Assembly (NCBI RefSeq): GCF_000956465.1
Contig: NZ_JYJA01000028.1
Coordinates: 62,001 to 126,000 of the forward strand
Source: Microbacterium trichothecenolyticum
Lineage (GTDB): Bacteria; Actinomycetota; Actinomycetes; Actinomycetales; Microbacteriaceae
Length of the DNA: 64,000 nucleotides
Direction: 5' to 3'
Under the pieces are notes generated by a model that saw only the letters and a list, made by a program, of their open reading frames with translations, did not search any database and was not told where the DNA came from. A program made the translations under genes and the position numbers. Shown here piece by piece: positions 1 to 8,696 of this stretch. Every line of letters starts with the position of its first letter. Position 1 is the stretch's first letter.

Positions 1-81
1 GCGGCGACCGTGGCGTTCACGTCCGCGACGGTCGAGGGCGGCCTCGAGCTCGTCATGACCACCACGGCGGAGCGCGCCTGA
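1..81 (+). CDS. 3' end of an unidentified protein (partial)
   Basis: An open frame runs from the first base to a TGA at 79-81 and encodes the last 26 residues of a protein, ending in TTTAERA. One base separates this stop from the ATG of the uracil-DNA glycosylase gene, so the two are probably co-transcribed. Too little is visible to name a family, and no motif can be read. The codon pattern (C or G at nearly all third positions) matches the neighbours, which supports real coding. Confidence 0.55.
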   Translation, partial: AATVAFTSATVEGGLELVMTTTAERA

Positions 82-82
82 G

Positions 83-775
83 ATGGCGATGGCCCTGCCC
101 GAACTCGCCGACGCCGGACTCATCGACCCGGAGTGGTCGGCGGCGCTCGCACCTGTCGCTGTGGACATCGCCGCGCTCGGCGAGCGGCTTCGCGCCGAGG
201 TCGCCGCCGGACGCCACTATCTGCCGGCCGGCGACCGCGTGCTGCGGGCGTTCCAGCGGCCTCTTCCCGACGTCAAGGTGCTCATCGTCGGGCAGGACCC
301 GTACCCCACGCCGGGGCATCCGATCGGGCTCTCGTTCGCGGTCGACGCGCACGTGCGGCCGCTGCCACGCAGCCTCGGGAACATCTACCAGGAGCTGGAG
401 TCCGACCTCGGCATTGCGCGCGCCCCGCACGGCGACCTGTCGGCGTGGAGCGACCAGGGGGTCATGCTGCTGAACCGCGTGCTCACGGTCGCACCAGGGG
501 CGCCGGCATCCCATCGCGGCTGGGGATGGGAGAAGGTGACCGAGCATGCCATCCGCACGCTCGTCGCGCGCGACCGGCCGCTCGTGGCGATCCTGTGGGG
601 CCGGGATGCCGCGAACCTGAGACCGCTCCTGGGCACCACGCCGATCATCGAATCGCCGCACCCGTCGCCACTGTCGGCGAGCCGGGGGTTCTTCGGCTCA
701 CGACCGTTCTCGCGCGCTAATGAGCTGCTCGCCCGACAGGGCGCCGACCCCGTTGACTGGCGGCTGCCCGCGTAG
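83..775 (+). CDS. ung: Uracil-DNA glycosylase, family 1
   Basis: This is the 230-residue base-excision repair enzyme that removes uracil from DNA by hydrolysing the N-glycosidic bond. The water-activating loop GQDPYP is at residues 70-75 with catalytic Asp72. The second signature, HPSPLSA at 193-199, supplies the catalytic His and the leucine loop that pushes the uracil out of the helix. LLNRVLT (129-135) is the usual core strand. Length is normal for family 1. The ATG at 83 lies one base after the preceding stop, which suggests translational coupling. The product is cytosolic and acts alone; downstream processing needs AP endonuclease, which is not in the window. The assignment is secure. 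Confidence 0.96.
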   Translation: MAMALPELADAGLIDPEWSAALAPVAVDIAALGERLRAEVAAGRHYLPAGDRVLRAFQRPLPDVKVLIVGQDPYPTPGHPIGLSFAVDAHVRPLPRSLGNIYQELESDLGIARAPHGDLSAWSDQGVMLLNRVLTVAPGAPASHRGWGWEKVTEHAIRTLVARDRPLVAILWGRDAANLRPLLGTTPIIESPHPSPLSASRGFFGSRPFSRANELLARQGADPVDWRLPA

Positions 776-810
776 AGTCGCCGGCCGACCGCAGACATCC
801 AGGAGAAGCC

Positions 811-1422
811 ATGCTCGAAGAGGAATACGAGAAGGACCGCCGCAAGCTGCCGCGCCATCTGCAACGGCAGCCCGAGCCCGAGCGGCCCTTCACATTCACG
901 ATCCGGCCCGTCGAGGACCGCGACATCCCCGACATCCGCGAGATCTACAACTACTACGTCACCAACTCGGTCGTCACCTTCGACGAGGATGTGTGGTCGG
1001 TGGCGCAGTGGCGCAAGAAGCGCGCCGGCCTCGCGAAGCAGGGCCTCCCGTTCCTCGTCGCCGAGTCGCCGTCGGGTCAGATCCTCGGGTACGCGCTCGT
1101 CCAGCCGATGTCGAGCAAGTCCGCGTACCGGTTCTCGGTCGAGAACTCGATCTACCTCGGCCAGGCCGCCACGGGCAAGGGGCTCGGGCGCGCGCTGCTC
1201 GAAGCCCTCATCGAGGCGTGCGAGGCGGCCGGGATCCGGCAGATGGTCGCGGTGATCAGCGACAAGGGCGCCGAGGGGTCGGTCGCCCTGCACGAGAAGA
1301 TGGGCTTCGTCGAGGTCGGGCGCATGGGCCGCGTCGGCTTCAAGTTCGGCCGGTGGCTCGGCACGATCTACATGCAGAAGGCTCTCAAACCCGTGAAGAA
1401 GAAGGGCCTCTTCACGCGCTGA
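811..1422 (+). CDS. GNAT-family N-acetyltransferase (phosphinothricin acetyltransferase-like)
   Basis: A 203-residue protein whose residues from about 30 to 190 form a GNAT acetyl-CoA-dependent acetyltransferase. After a charged N-terminal extension (about 28 residues) comes the start FTFTIRPVEDRDIPDI, then YNYYVTNSVVTF, which resembles the substrate region of phosphinothricin/methionine-sulfoximine acetyltransferases. The acetyl-CoA loop is seen as ATGKGLGRALLEALI, and LHEKMGFVEVG is the typical C-terminal motif. The ATG follows an AGGAG at suitable spacing. It stands 35 bases after ung. The real substrate cannot be read from sequence; detoxification of glutamine-synthetase inhibitors or amino-acid sulfoxides is the family expectation, not something shown here. 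Confidence 0.82.
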   Translation: MLEEEYEKDRRKLPRHLQRQPEPERPFTFTIRPVEDRDIPDIREIYNYYVTNSVVTFDEDVWSVAQWRKKRAGLAKQGLPFLVAESPSGQILGYALVQPMSSKSAYRFSVENSIYLGQAATGKGLGRALLEALIEACEAAGIRQMVAVISDKGAEGSVALHEKMGFVEVGRMGRVGFKFGRWLGTIYMQKALKPVKKKGLFTR

Positions 1423-1425
1423 GCG

Positions 1426-1848
1426 TCAGCCGCTCGACCGACCGGGGTCGACGCTCTGCCGGCTCCAGTCGCGCACGGCGTCGACGAGCTCGCGCCAGGC
1501 GCCCACGACCTCGTCGTCGGGCAGCTCGGCCTCGAGGGGGCCGGTCCCCGACCACGTCGCGCGGATCGACCACACGAAGCCATCGGGCATCGGCTCGCGG
1601 CGTCGCGTCGCCCGGTGCTGGGCAGCGGCTTCGACCTCGTCGTCGGGGTCCTCGCCTGCGGCGGCGCTCGCCTCACTCCACGGGCAGCGGTCGATGAGCG
1701 TGATCCACTCGGATGCCTCCGCCTCGGGCGGCTGCGCCGACCACCGTCGCGTCATGCCGGCGATGCCGCCGGTGCGCGCGACATCGACCTCGACCGCGGG
1801 CGGCCTCGCGGGCGGTGCGGTCGGGTCAGGACTCGGCGTCTCGGTCAT
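1426..1848 (-). CDS. Emfourin-like inhibitor of protealysin
   Basis: A 140-residue protein encoded directly downstream of, and overlapping by 23 bases, the M4 metalloprotease gene. After a proline-rich start it shows VEVDVARTGGIAGMTRRW, then WITLIDRCPW and a C-terminal FVWSIRATW segment, the layout of emfourin, the slow tight-binding inhibitor known from protealysin operons. Emfourins are cytoplasmic partners thought to keep a leaderless M4 protease in check. There is no signal peptide. Gene order (protease then inhibitor, same strand, overlapping frames) is the established arrangement and is the strongest support; motif similarity is judged by eye. Co-expression with the protease is expected because the inhibitor's start codon lies inside the protease frame. 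Confidence 0.8.
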   Translation of the reverse strand: MTETPSPDPTAPPARPPAVEVDVARTGGIAGMTRRWSAQPPEAEASEWITLIDRCPWSEASAAAGEDPDDEVEAAAQHRATRRREPMPDGFVWSIRATWSGTGPLEAELPDDEVVGAWRELVDAVRDWSRQSVDPGRSSG

Positions 1849-2896
1849 CCGGGATCACGCCGACGCCCGTCCACCCGGTGCGGACGGCGTCGACCTCCTC
1901 CGACTCCTCACCGTACTCCGCGGCCGCCGCTGCGAGGGTGGCGCGTGCGAAGGTGGTGAAGTCGGCCGTCGACGGAAGCGTCCCCGACGTCAGGGCGCGG
2001 TACCAGATGAGCCCGGCGCGCTCCCAGGCGTGGCCGCCGAGCGCCTGCGCCGTGAGGTAGAACGCGTGGTTGGGGATGCCGGAGTTGATGTGCACGCCGC
2101 CGTTGTCGTCGCGGGTCTCGACGAAGTCGCGCATATGTGCGGGTTGCGGGTCCTTGCCGAGCACGTCGTCGTCGTAGGCTGTGCCGGGGGCCTTGAGCGA
2201 TCGCAGCGCCACGCCCTGCACGGCGTCGGTGAAGATCCCCTCGCCGATGAGCCACGTCGCCTCGTCGACCGTCTGCCCATCGCGGTGCTGCTCGGCCAGA
2301 GCGCCGAAGACGTCGGCGATCGACTCGTTGAGTGCTCCGGACTGGCCGCGGTACAGCAGGCCGCCCTCGTCCTCGATCACGCCGTGCGCAAGCTCGTGCG
2401 CGATCACGCTGAGCGACCTGGTGAACCCGCGGAACACCTCGTCGTCGCCGTCGCCGAAGACCATGCGCTCGCCGTTCCAGAACGCGTTGTCGTAGTCGCG
2501 GCCGTAGTGCACGGTCGCCAGCAGCGAGCTGCCGGAGCCGTCGATGCTGTCGCGGGCGTACGCGTCCCACCAGAAGTCGTACGTCGCGCCGAGCCCGTCG
2601 AACGCCTCGTCGACGGACGCGTCGCCCGTCGCCGGGTCGTCCTCGCCGCGCACCCGGGTTCCGGGCAGCACTTCGCGGTGCTTCGCATCGGAGATCTCGC
2701 GGTCGGGTGCGGGCGTCGCCTCGGCGACGAGCGTTCCCGGCTCCTGGATCGACAGGCGCAGGCGGGAGAGCACCGGACGGTACTCTCGCGGCGCCGCGAG
2801 GGTGCGGTGCGCCGCGTCGGCGGCCCGAGCCCAGTTCTCCTCCTGCACGGCGGCGATGCGGGCGAGCAGGTACGGCGGGACGATTCCGGGGCTCAT
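1826..2896 (-). CDS. Protealysin-like M4 (thermolysin family) metalloprotease
   Basis: A 356-residue zinc endopeptidase. The zinc site HELAH is at residues 167-171, and the third ligand is Glu191 in the NESIADVFG motif. The N-terminus carries IVPPYLL (residues 5-11), the short propeptide motif that separates protealysin-like enzymes from classical thermolysins, which have long FTP/PepSY propeptides. There is no signal peptide, so the enzyme is probably cytoplasmic or released by an unknown route, as proposed for protealysin. GGVHINSGIPNHAF (about 260-273) holds the catalytic His region seen in M4 enzymes. The emfourin-like inhibitor gene overlaps its 3' end. Start is the ATG at 2896. The family call is secure; targets are unknown. 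Confidence 0.93.
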   Translation of the reverse strand: MSPGIVPPYLLARIAAVQEENWARAADAAHRTLAAPREYRPVLSRLRLSIQEPGTLVAEATPAPDREISDAKHREVLPGTRVRGEDDPATGDASVDEAFDGLGATYDFWWDAYARDSIDGSGSSLLATVHYGRDYDNAFWNGERMVFGDGDDEVFRGFTRSLSVIAHELAHGVIEDEGGLLYRGQSGALNESIADVFGALAEQHRDGQTVDEATWLIGEGIFTDAVQGVALRSLKAPGTAYDDDVLGKDPQPAHMRDFVETRDDNGGVHINSGIPNHAFYLTAQALGGHAWERAGLIWYRALTSGTLPSTADFTTFARATLAAAAAEYGEESEEVDAVRTGWTGVGVIPDDRDAES

Positions 2897-2915
2897 CCTC
2901 CGAACCTACTGGCCG

Positions 2916-3335
2916 TCACCGACAGGGTGGAGTGCCGACGCACGTGCGCGCGACGCGCCACGCAGCGGCGATGTCGACCGTGGCACGGTCGCCTGACGAG
3001 GGGCGGCGAGTCCAATGAACCTTCACTGCCGAGGGGTCGCCGGCGCCGGGGCGCCGCACAGCGTGGGCGGGAAGCTCGATGTGCAGGCGACCGTCGTCGC
3101 CCACGGGCGCACCACGGTGGCGCAGGGCGCTGAGACAAGCGAGCCGTCCGCCGAGACGCACCGCCTCCCGGACCGCAGCGTCGACACCCGGCGTGACGTA
3201 CCAGCCGACCCGCACCCGCACCAGCAGCCCGTAGGACACGAACATCCGCACGTCGACGTCCGAGAGTCCGATGCGGCGCAGGTCACGGGTGGACGCGACG
3301 TGACCTGCGCGCCCCATCGCCATCTGCCAGGACAT
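2916..3335 (-). pseudogene. Truncated AbiEi-type antitoxin domain / DUF559-like protein
   Basis: The minus frame beginning at the ATG at 3335 gives 139 residues that start MSWQMAMGRAGHVASTRDL and continue with RIGLSDVDVRMFVSYGLLVRV and the GWYV turn. This is the winged-helix region of 'type IV toxin-antitoxin AbiEi family antitoxin domain' proteins, which in actinobacteria usually carry a C-terminal DUF559 nuclease-like domain and are about twice as long. Here the frame stops at 2916, just before the protease gene, and the nuclease half is absent. It therefore looks like a 3'-deleted relic. No AbiEii toxin gene is adjacent. Expression of a short stand-alone DNA-binding domain cannot be excluded. 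Confidence 0.55.
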
Positions 3336-3592
3336 CACGACGCCATGATCGCGGCTCACGCGCGCGGTTTGCTCTGCCGGAGATGTTCCTGGGGATAAGG
3401 ACGACCCGTCACACCCCGGGGAGGAAGCGGCCGCGGCATCACGGGGCGGTCTCCGCGATGGTCGCGGCATCCGTCTCTCGAGCAGCTCTCGCGGGTCCCG
3501 ACCGGGCGTCCTTATCGGCAGGACTGTTTCTCCACGGACTCGTCGCGCGCAACACCAGCGGGGAGCGGCCGTACGAGGGGAGGCCTCCCCGA

Positions 3593-4387
3593 CTACGTGC
3601 CGTTCTCGATGACAGGGATGGAGGCCAGCAGCCGCCGTGTGTACGAGACCTGGGGCTGCAGCAGCACCTTCTCGGTCGGGCCCTCCTCGACGATGCGGCC
3701 ATCCTTCATGACGACCACTTCGTCGCACAGGTTCTGCACGACGCCGATGTCGTGCGACACCATCAGGAGCGTCAGGCCGTCGCGCACGCGCAGCTCGCCG
3801 AGCAGTTCGAGGATCTGCGCCCGGACCGTGACGTCGAGCGCCGACAGCGGCTCGTCGCCCACGAGCAGGCGGGGCCGGTGCACGATCGCGCGGGCGAGGG
3901 CGATGCGCTGCCGCTGGCCGCCCGAGAACTCGTGCGGGAAGCGGTCGGCCATGTCCGCCTCGAGGCCGACGTCCTCGAGCACCTCGCGCACACGCGCGCG
4001 ACGGTCGCCGTCGATCCCGAGCGCCCACAGCGGCTCGCCGACGATGCGTCCGACGCTCATGCGCGGGTCGAGCGACGCATACGGGTCCTGGAACACGATT
4101 CCCGTCTGCTTGCGCAGCCAGTGCAGCGACCGTGCCGAGGCGCTCGCGTCGACCGGTCGCCCGTCGAACTCGAGGGCGCCGGCGGAAGGCGTGTCGAGCG
4201 CCAGCAGGAGGCGGACGAGCGTCGACTTGCCCGAGCCCGATTCGCCGATGAGGCCGACCGCAGAGCCTTCGCGCACGTCGATGTCCGCGTCCTCGAGTCC
4301 CGTCGTGAACGCCTGCTTCTCGAACAGGTGCGTCTTCGGCATGGGGTAGCGCCGGGTGAGCCCGCGGCCGCGGATCAGCACGCTCAC
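3593..4387 (-). CDS. Dipeptide/oligopeptide ABC transporter ATP-binding protein (second ATPase)
   Basis: A 264-residue ABC ATPase, last gene of a five-gene importer operon. Walker A is GESGSGKST, the signature is [19 protein letters not shown] (here FSGGQRQR), and Walker B is LLVGDEPLSALDV. The Pro-Met-Pro-Lys start segment and length fit the DppF/OppF half of a heterodimeric ATPase, although the C-terminal Fe-S cysteine cluster extension common in OppF/DppF is absent. The start is taken as GTG at 4387 because its GTGA overlaps the stop of the upstream ATPase gene, repeating the coupling seen along the operon. A 14-base perfect palindrome built on GGCCTCC (3577-3590) follows the stop. Confidence 0.88.
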   Translation of the reverse strand: MSVLIRGRGLTRRYPMPKTHLFEKQAFTTGLEDADIDVREGSAVGLIGESGSGKSTLVRLLLALDTPSAGALEFDGRPVDASASARSLHWLRKQTGIVFQDPYASLDPRMSVGRIVGEPLWALGIDGDRRARVREVLEDVGLEADMADRFPHEFSGGQRQRIALARAIVHRPRLLVGDEPLSALDVTVRAQILELLGELRVRDGLTLLMVSHDIGVVQNLCDEVVVMKDGRIVEEGPTEKVLLQPQVSYTRRLLASIPVIENGT

Positions 4388-5172
4388 TCCGCGCCCCCTG
4401 GCCGCCACAGCGTCGCCGTCGCGTCGCGCAGCAGCTCTTGAGTGACGACGGATGCCGGAGCCGACAGCAGCTGAGACAGCGGAGCCTCCTCGACGACACG
4501 TCCCTGCTCGAGCACGACACCGTGCGTCGCGATCTGCGACAGCACCGCGAGGTCGTGCGTGATGAAGACGAGGGACATGCCGTCGTCGCGCGCGAGCGAC
4601 AGCAGCAGCTCGAGGATCTCGGCCTGGATGGTCACGTCGAGAGCCGTCGTCGGCTCGTCGGCGATCAGCAGTCGCGGCCGGCAGGCGAGTGACATCGCGA
4701 TCGCGACGCGCTGACGCTGGCCGCCCGACAGCTGATGAGGGTAGCGGGCCACGATCCGGTCCGGATCGGGGAGGGCGACACGGGATGCCTCGGCGACCGC
4801 GCGGGCCGCAGCATCCCGTTTCGAGAGTCCCTCGTGGATGCGTATCGACTCGGCGATCTGGCGTCCGACGGTGCGGATCGGGTTGAGCGCGGTGCGCGGC
4901 TCCTGGAAGACGATGCCGATCTCGTCGCCGCGGATCTCTGCGAGCTCGCGGTCGGGCAGGCCGAGGATCTCGCGGCCGTTCCATCGCACGCTCCCCGACG
5001 CCGCCGCACCGTCGGGCAGGAGGCCCAGGATCGCGAGGGCGGTGAGCGACTTGCCCGACCCCGACTCGCCGATGAGTCCCACGCGGGCGCCGTCGGGCAC
5101 GGCGAACGACACGCCGTCCACGACACGGCGGTCGCCGATGTCGATCGTCAGGCCCCGCACCTCCAGGCTCAC
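4384..5172 (-). CDS. Dipeptide/oligopeptide ABC transporter ATP-binding protein (first ATPase)
   Basis: A 262-residue ABC ATPase with Walker [12 protein letters not shown]-loop [13 protein letters not shown], signature [13 protein letters not shown], Walker [14 protein letters not shown] and H-loop FITHDLAVL. The PRTALNP segment after the Q-loop is characteristic of the DppD/OppD class of peptide and nickel importers. Start is GTG at 5172, overlapping the permease stop as GTGA. It pairs with the following gene to form the ATP-hydrolysing dimer on the cytoplasmic face of the importer. Confidence 0.9.
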   Translation of the reverse strand: MSLEVRGLTIDIGDRRVVDGVSFAVPDGARVGLIGESGSGKSLTALAILGLLPDGAAASGSVRWNGREILGLPDRELAEIRGDEIGIVFQEPRTALNPIRTVGRQIAESIRIHEGLSKRDAAARAVAEASRVALPDPDRIVARYPHQLSGGQRQRVAIAMSLACRPRLLIADEPTTALDVTIQAEILELLLSLARDDGMSLVFITHDLAVLSQIATHGVVLEQGRVVEEAPLSQLLSAPASVVTQELLRDATATLWRPGGAE

Positions 5173-6071
5173 GAGACCACCTCCGGGATGTGCAGCCGTG
5201 CGCGCCGGGTCGCAAAGGGACTGCGCGAGAGTGTCGGGTCGGTCGCTTCTCGCAGGGCGTCGCCGAGCAGGTTCAGCCCCAGCACGGTGATCGTGATGGC
5301 GAGACCGGGCCACACCACCGACAGCGGGTGCACGCCGATGAACTGCTGCAGTTGCGCGAGGAGCAGACCCCAGGACGGCTCGGTCACCGGCGCGCCGAAT
5401 CCGAGGTACGACAAGCCCGCCTCCGCGAGCACCGCGACCGCCATGCCCCACGAGAGCTGCACGATGAACACCGGCGCGACGTTGGGGAGGAGGTGCCGCC
5501 ACAGGTTCTGCGCCGGCGTGAGGCCGGAGGCGCGTCCGGCCAGCACGAAGTCGCTCTGCAGCACACGGCGCAGCTCGGGCCGCGTGACGCGGGCGATGTT
5601 CACGCCGAAGCCGATGCCGACCGCCCAGATCACGACCCAGAGCGACCCGCCCCACACCGCCGAGATCATCATCGCGATGATGAGCACCGGGAACGCGATC
5701 AGGATGTCGACGAACACCGCCACGGATTCGCGCACCCAGCGCGCGGTGAGGGCGCCGAGGGCCGCGAGCGAGATGCCGATCACGGTTGCGACGAGGCCGG
5801 CGCCGATCGCGACGAACACCGTGGTGCGGGCGCCCGCCATCAGGAGGCTCAGGATGTCGCGCCCCGATCCGTCGGTGCCGAGCAGGTGCGGCCAGCCCGG
5901 AAGGGCCCAGCGGTCGGCGATGTCGACCTTCTGCGGGTCGAACGGCGTCCAGAACCGCGCGACGATCGCGGTGACCGCCACGACGGCGACCACGATGAGC
6001 CCGAAGCGTCCTGTCGACAGCGCCCACAGTCGGCTGAGCCACGCCCAGCGCGAACGACGTCGCGTGCTCAC
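5169..6071 (-). CDS. Dipeptide/oligopeptide ABC transporter permease (DppC/OppC type)
   Basis: A 300-residue inner-membrane permease with six predicted membrane segments. The N-terminal segment is followed by the periplasm-facing FDPQ...HLLGTDGSGRDILSLL motif that typifies the C-type permease of peptide importers. The cytoplasmic EAA coupling loop is seen around RASGLTPAQNLWRHLLPN, which docks on the ATPases. The start chosen is GTG at 6071, which overlaps the stop of the B-type permease as GTGA and gives the normal short cytoplasmic N-terminus. It forms the translocation pore with the preceding gene. Confidence 0.92.
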   Translation of the reverse strand: MSTRRRSRWAWLSRLWALSTGRFGLIVVAVVAVTAIVARFWTPFDPQKVDIADRWALPGWPHLLGTDGSGRDILSLLMAGARTTVFVAIGAGLVATVIGISLAALGALTARWVRESVAVFVDILIAFPVLIIAMMISAVWGGSLWVVIWAVGIGFGVNIARVTRPELRRVLQSDFVLAGRASGLTPAQNLWRHLLPNVAPVFIVQLSWGMAVAVLAEAGLSYLGFGAPVTEPSWGLLLAQLQQFIGVHPLSVVWPGLAITITVLGLNLLGDALREATDPTLSRSPFATRRARLHIPEVVS

Positions 6072-7018
6072 GATGCCTCCCGCTGCCGGGGGTCGATGAG
6101 ACGGTGCACGAGGTCCACGACGAAGCCGACGATGAGCACGAACCCGGTGAGGGCGAGGAGCTCGCCCTGGACCTTCGGCAGGTCGCGCGCGGCGACGTCG
6201 GCCACGAGCATGCGGCCGATGCCCGGGAGGGAGAAGAGCTGCTCGATGACGACGGCGCCGACGATGATGCCGGCGACCTGCAGGCCCAGCACCGTGATGA
6301 CCGACAGCCCGACGACCGGCAGGCCGTGGCGGATCAGCGCCTGGTCGCGGGTGAGTCCCTTCGCGGCCGCGGTGCGCACGAAGTCCTGACCGACCGCCTG
6401 CAGCGTGGCGCTGCGCACGAACCGCAGCAGCATGGCGCCTTCGACGATGCCGATCGTGAGGGCGGGGAGGATGAGCGCGCGCAGCGCAGCCCACGGGTCG
6501 CTCCACCCCGACCTCGGGAAGCCCTGCGCGGGCAGCCACCCGAGCCACACTGCGAAGACGACGACGAGCATCATGCCCGCCCACACCACGGGCACCGCGG
6601 CGAGGGTCTGCGCGCCGACGCTGAGTCCCGTGCCCGATGCCCGCCCGCGCCGCATGGCCGAGAGGACACCGAGCGGCACGCTGATCACGACGGCGATCAG
6701 AAGGGACAGGATGCCGAGGGGCACGGTCACCTCCGCCTTCTGGGCGAGCTCGTCCACGACGCTCGTGCCCGTGAGCAGGGAGGTGCCGAGGTCGCCGCGG
6801 AACAGTCCGCCGATCCAAGTCAGGTACTGCTCCGGGAGGGGGCGGTCGAGTCCCAGCCGCTCCCGGATGGCGTCCTGCTGCTCGGGGGTGGATCCCACAC
6901 CGGCGATGAGGTGCGCGATGTCACCGGGGAGCACCCGGAGCGTGAGGAAGATCAGCACGCTGGCGACGAGAAGCCCGAGCAGGAGCAGGGCGAATCGGGT
7001 CAGCGTGTATCGGATCAC
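6068..7018 (-). CDS. Dipeptide/oligopeptide ABC transporter permease (DppB/OppB type)
   Basis: A 316-residue permease beginning MIRYTLTRFALLLLGLL, with the LRVLPGD turn after the first helix and a large outside loop containing RERLGLDRPLPEQYLTWIGG, both hallmarks of B-type permeases. The EAA loop is at FVRTAAAKGLTRDQALIRHGL. The ATG at 7018 overlaps the stop of the substrate-binding gene as ATGA. Together with the C-type permease and two ATPases it makes a complete importer; substrate class (peptide, nickel, glycoside) cannot be fixed from the permeases. Confidence 0.93.
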   Translation of the reverse strand: MIRYTLTRFALLLLGLLVASVLIFLTLRVLPGDIAHLIAGVGSTPEQQDAIRERLGLDRPLPEQYLTWIGGLFRGDLGTSLLTGTSVVDELAQKAEVTVPLGILSLLIAVVISVPLGVLSAMRRGRASGTGLSVGAQTLAAVPVVWAGMMLVVVFAVWLGWLPAQGFPRSGWSDPWAALRALILPALTIGIVEGAMLLRFVRSATLQAVGQDFVRTAAAKGLTRDQALIRHGLPVVGLSVITVLGLQVAGIIVGAVVIEQLFSLPGIGRMLVADVAARDLPKVQGELLALTGFVLIVGFVVDLVHRLIDPRQREAS

Positions 7019-8529
7019 CCGTTGCTCTTGGCGATCTCGGCGACGTTGAGGCGCTCGTTCACGTTGATCGAGGGCATACCGGCGATGTTAGTGCCGACGG
7101 CGACGACGGAGGCCCCGTTGTAGAGCCAGTCGGCGGCGGCGTCCTCCGACACGATGCGGGCGGCCTGCTTCAGCAGGTCGGCGGCCTCGGCCTCGTCGGT
7201 GGCGGCCAGCGACTGGGCGTACAGGTCCTGAACCTCGGGGTTGTCGTAGGTGAAGTAGTAGTCGGGGTTCGCCCAGTTCTCGAAGTCGCGGGCCTCCGTG
7301 TGGAGCACGAAGCTCAGGTCGTAGTCGTGGTTCGTGTAGACATCGGTGAGCCACGTGGTGAAGTCGACCGAGTCCACGTCGAGGGTGATGCCGACCTCGT
7401 CGAGATCCGACACGAGGATCTGCGGGATCGTCGTCGAGTAGAAGCTCGGGATGGTCAGCGTGAGCTCGAGGTCTTCCTCGTACCCGGCCTCCTTGAGGAG
7501 CTTCTTCGCGGCCTCCGGGTCATACGGCGCGACGTCCGACAGGTCCTCGTAGCCGGGGTCGAGTTCGGGGATCGGACCGTACTGGGTCTGCCCCGACGCG
7601 AGGGCTTCGATGATGGCGTCGTGGTCGATCGCCTGGCGGATCGCCTGGCGCACGCGCTTGTCGGACAGCGGACCGGAGGTCTGGTTGAACGCGAGCGTGC
7701 CCTTGTCGGTCGACTTGCCGAGCACGAGCGCGAAGTCGCCGCTCTGCTCGACCTGCTCCTTCAGGTTCGCGTCGAAGCCGGTCAGCACGTCCACCTCGCC
7801 CGCGAGCGCCGCGTTGAGGGCGGCCTGATTGTCGGGGATGTATTCGAACACGACCTCGGCGGCGCCGGATGCGTCGCCCCAGTAGGCGTCGTTGCGCTCG
7901 AAGGTGATGCTGTCGCCCTGGCGCCATTCCGTCAGCACGAACGGACCCGTGCCGTTGGCCTTGGTCTTGTAGTCGACGGTGTCGCCCTCCTTGAGGACGA
8001 TGCCGGCGCGGCCGGTGAGGTTCCACAGCAGGCTCGAGTCGGGCTCGGTGAGGGTCAGCGTGATGTCCTGCCCTTCCGCCGTGATCGAGGTGACGTTCGC
8101 CAGACGCGCCGCGTCGCGCCATGCCGGGGTGTCGCGACGCGTGGTGAGCGACCACACGACGTCCTGCGGGGTGAGCTCCTGGCCGTCGTGGAACGTCACA
8201 CCCTCGCGGAGCGTGAAGGTGTAGGTGAGGCCGTCGGGCGAAACGGTCCAGTCGCGCGCGAGCGCGGGGACGATGTCCTGCTCGGGCGTGCGGGCGACGA
8301 GGCCCTGGTAGATGTTGTCGACGAGGATCTGGTCCAGCGCCGACCCTGCGGTCTCGCGGATGTCGAGGTTGCCGGGCTCGAGCACCAGCCGGACCGCGAC
8401 CGACGCGTCGGGGTCGGGCTCCCCGGGCGAGGTGGGCGCGGCGACGCCCCCGCCACCGCTGCAGGCGGTGAGGACGAGCAGACCGGCGGCCAGCAGCGAC
8501 GCTGCGGCGAGAGCGGTGCGACGGAGCAT
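7015..8529 (-). CDS. Extracellular solute-binding lipoprotein of a peptide-type ABC importer (SBP family 5)
   Basis: A 504-residue lipoprotein, first gene of the importer operon. The signal peptide runs MLRRTALAAASLLAAGLLVL and ends in a lipobox with Cys23 (LTAC). Family 5 features follow: LARDWTVSPDGLTYTFTLREGVTFHDG and the later VRQAIRQAIDHDAI segment. A strong AAAGGA ribosome-binding site precedes the ATG. After lipidation it sits on the outside of the membrane and delivers ligand to the permeases. Only the binding protein determines the ligand; peptides are the default but opines, sugars or nickel are possible. The 167-base region upstream (to 8696) should hold the operon promoter; no clear -35/-10 pair was settled. 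Confidence 0.92.
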   Translation of the reverse strand: MLRRTALAAASLLAAGLLVLTACSGGGGVAAPTSPGEPDPDASVAVRLVLEPGNLDIRETAGSALDQILVDNIYQGLVARTPEQDIVPALARDWTVSPDGLTYTFTLREGVTFHDGQELTPQDVVWSLTTRRDTPAWRDAARLANVTSITAEGQDITLTLTEPDSSLLWNLTGRAGIVLKEGDTVDYKTKANGTGPFVLTEWRQGDSITFERNDAYWGDASGAAEVVFEYIPDNQAALNAALAGEVDVLTGFDANLKEQVEQSGDFALVLGKSTDKGTLAFNQTSGPLSDKRVRQAIRQAIDHDAIIEALASGQTQYGPIPELDPGYEDLSDVAPYDPEAAKKLLKEAGYEEDLELTLTIPSFYSTTIPQILVSDLDEVGITLDVDSVDFTTWLTDVYTNHDYDLSFVLHTEARDFENWANPDYYFTYDNPEVQDLYAQSLAATDEAEAADLLKQAARIVSEDAAADWLYNGASVVAVGTNIAGMPSINVNERLNVAEIAKSNG

Positions 8530-8696
8530 GAAGGTCCTTTCGGGGGGTCCCGGGTGTGCTGTGCGGGGCTCCGGGGCTGCCCAGGGGGTCGGGCTGCCGG
8601 ATAGGTATCAGCCTAGGGATATCGCCGAGGCGGGCGGCGACTGCGTACTCGGAACGCAACAGAAGTGTTAATGCTTCCCGAGCGGTGCCGCAACGG

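Noticed and set aside
3577..3590. 14-base palindrome after the importer operon as an intrinsic terminator
   Set aside because: A perfect palindrome with no loop would give only a very short hairpin; it may be a protein-binding site, but nothing supports a specific role.
8530..8696. Possible riboswitch upstream of the peptide importer
   Set aside because: No known aptamer core was found, only short GC hairpins; a promoter region is the simpler reading.
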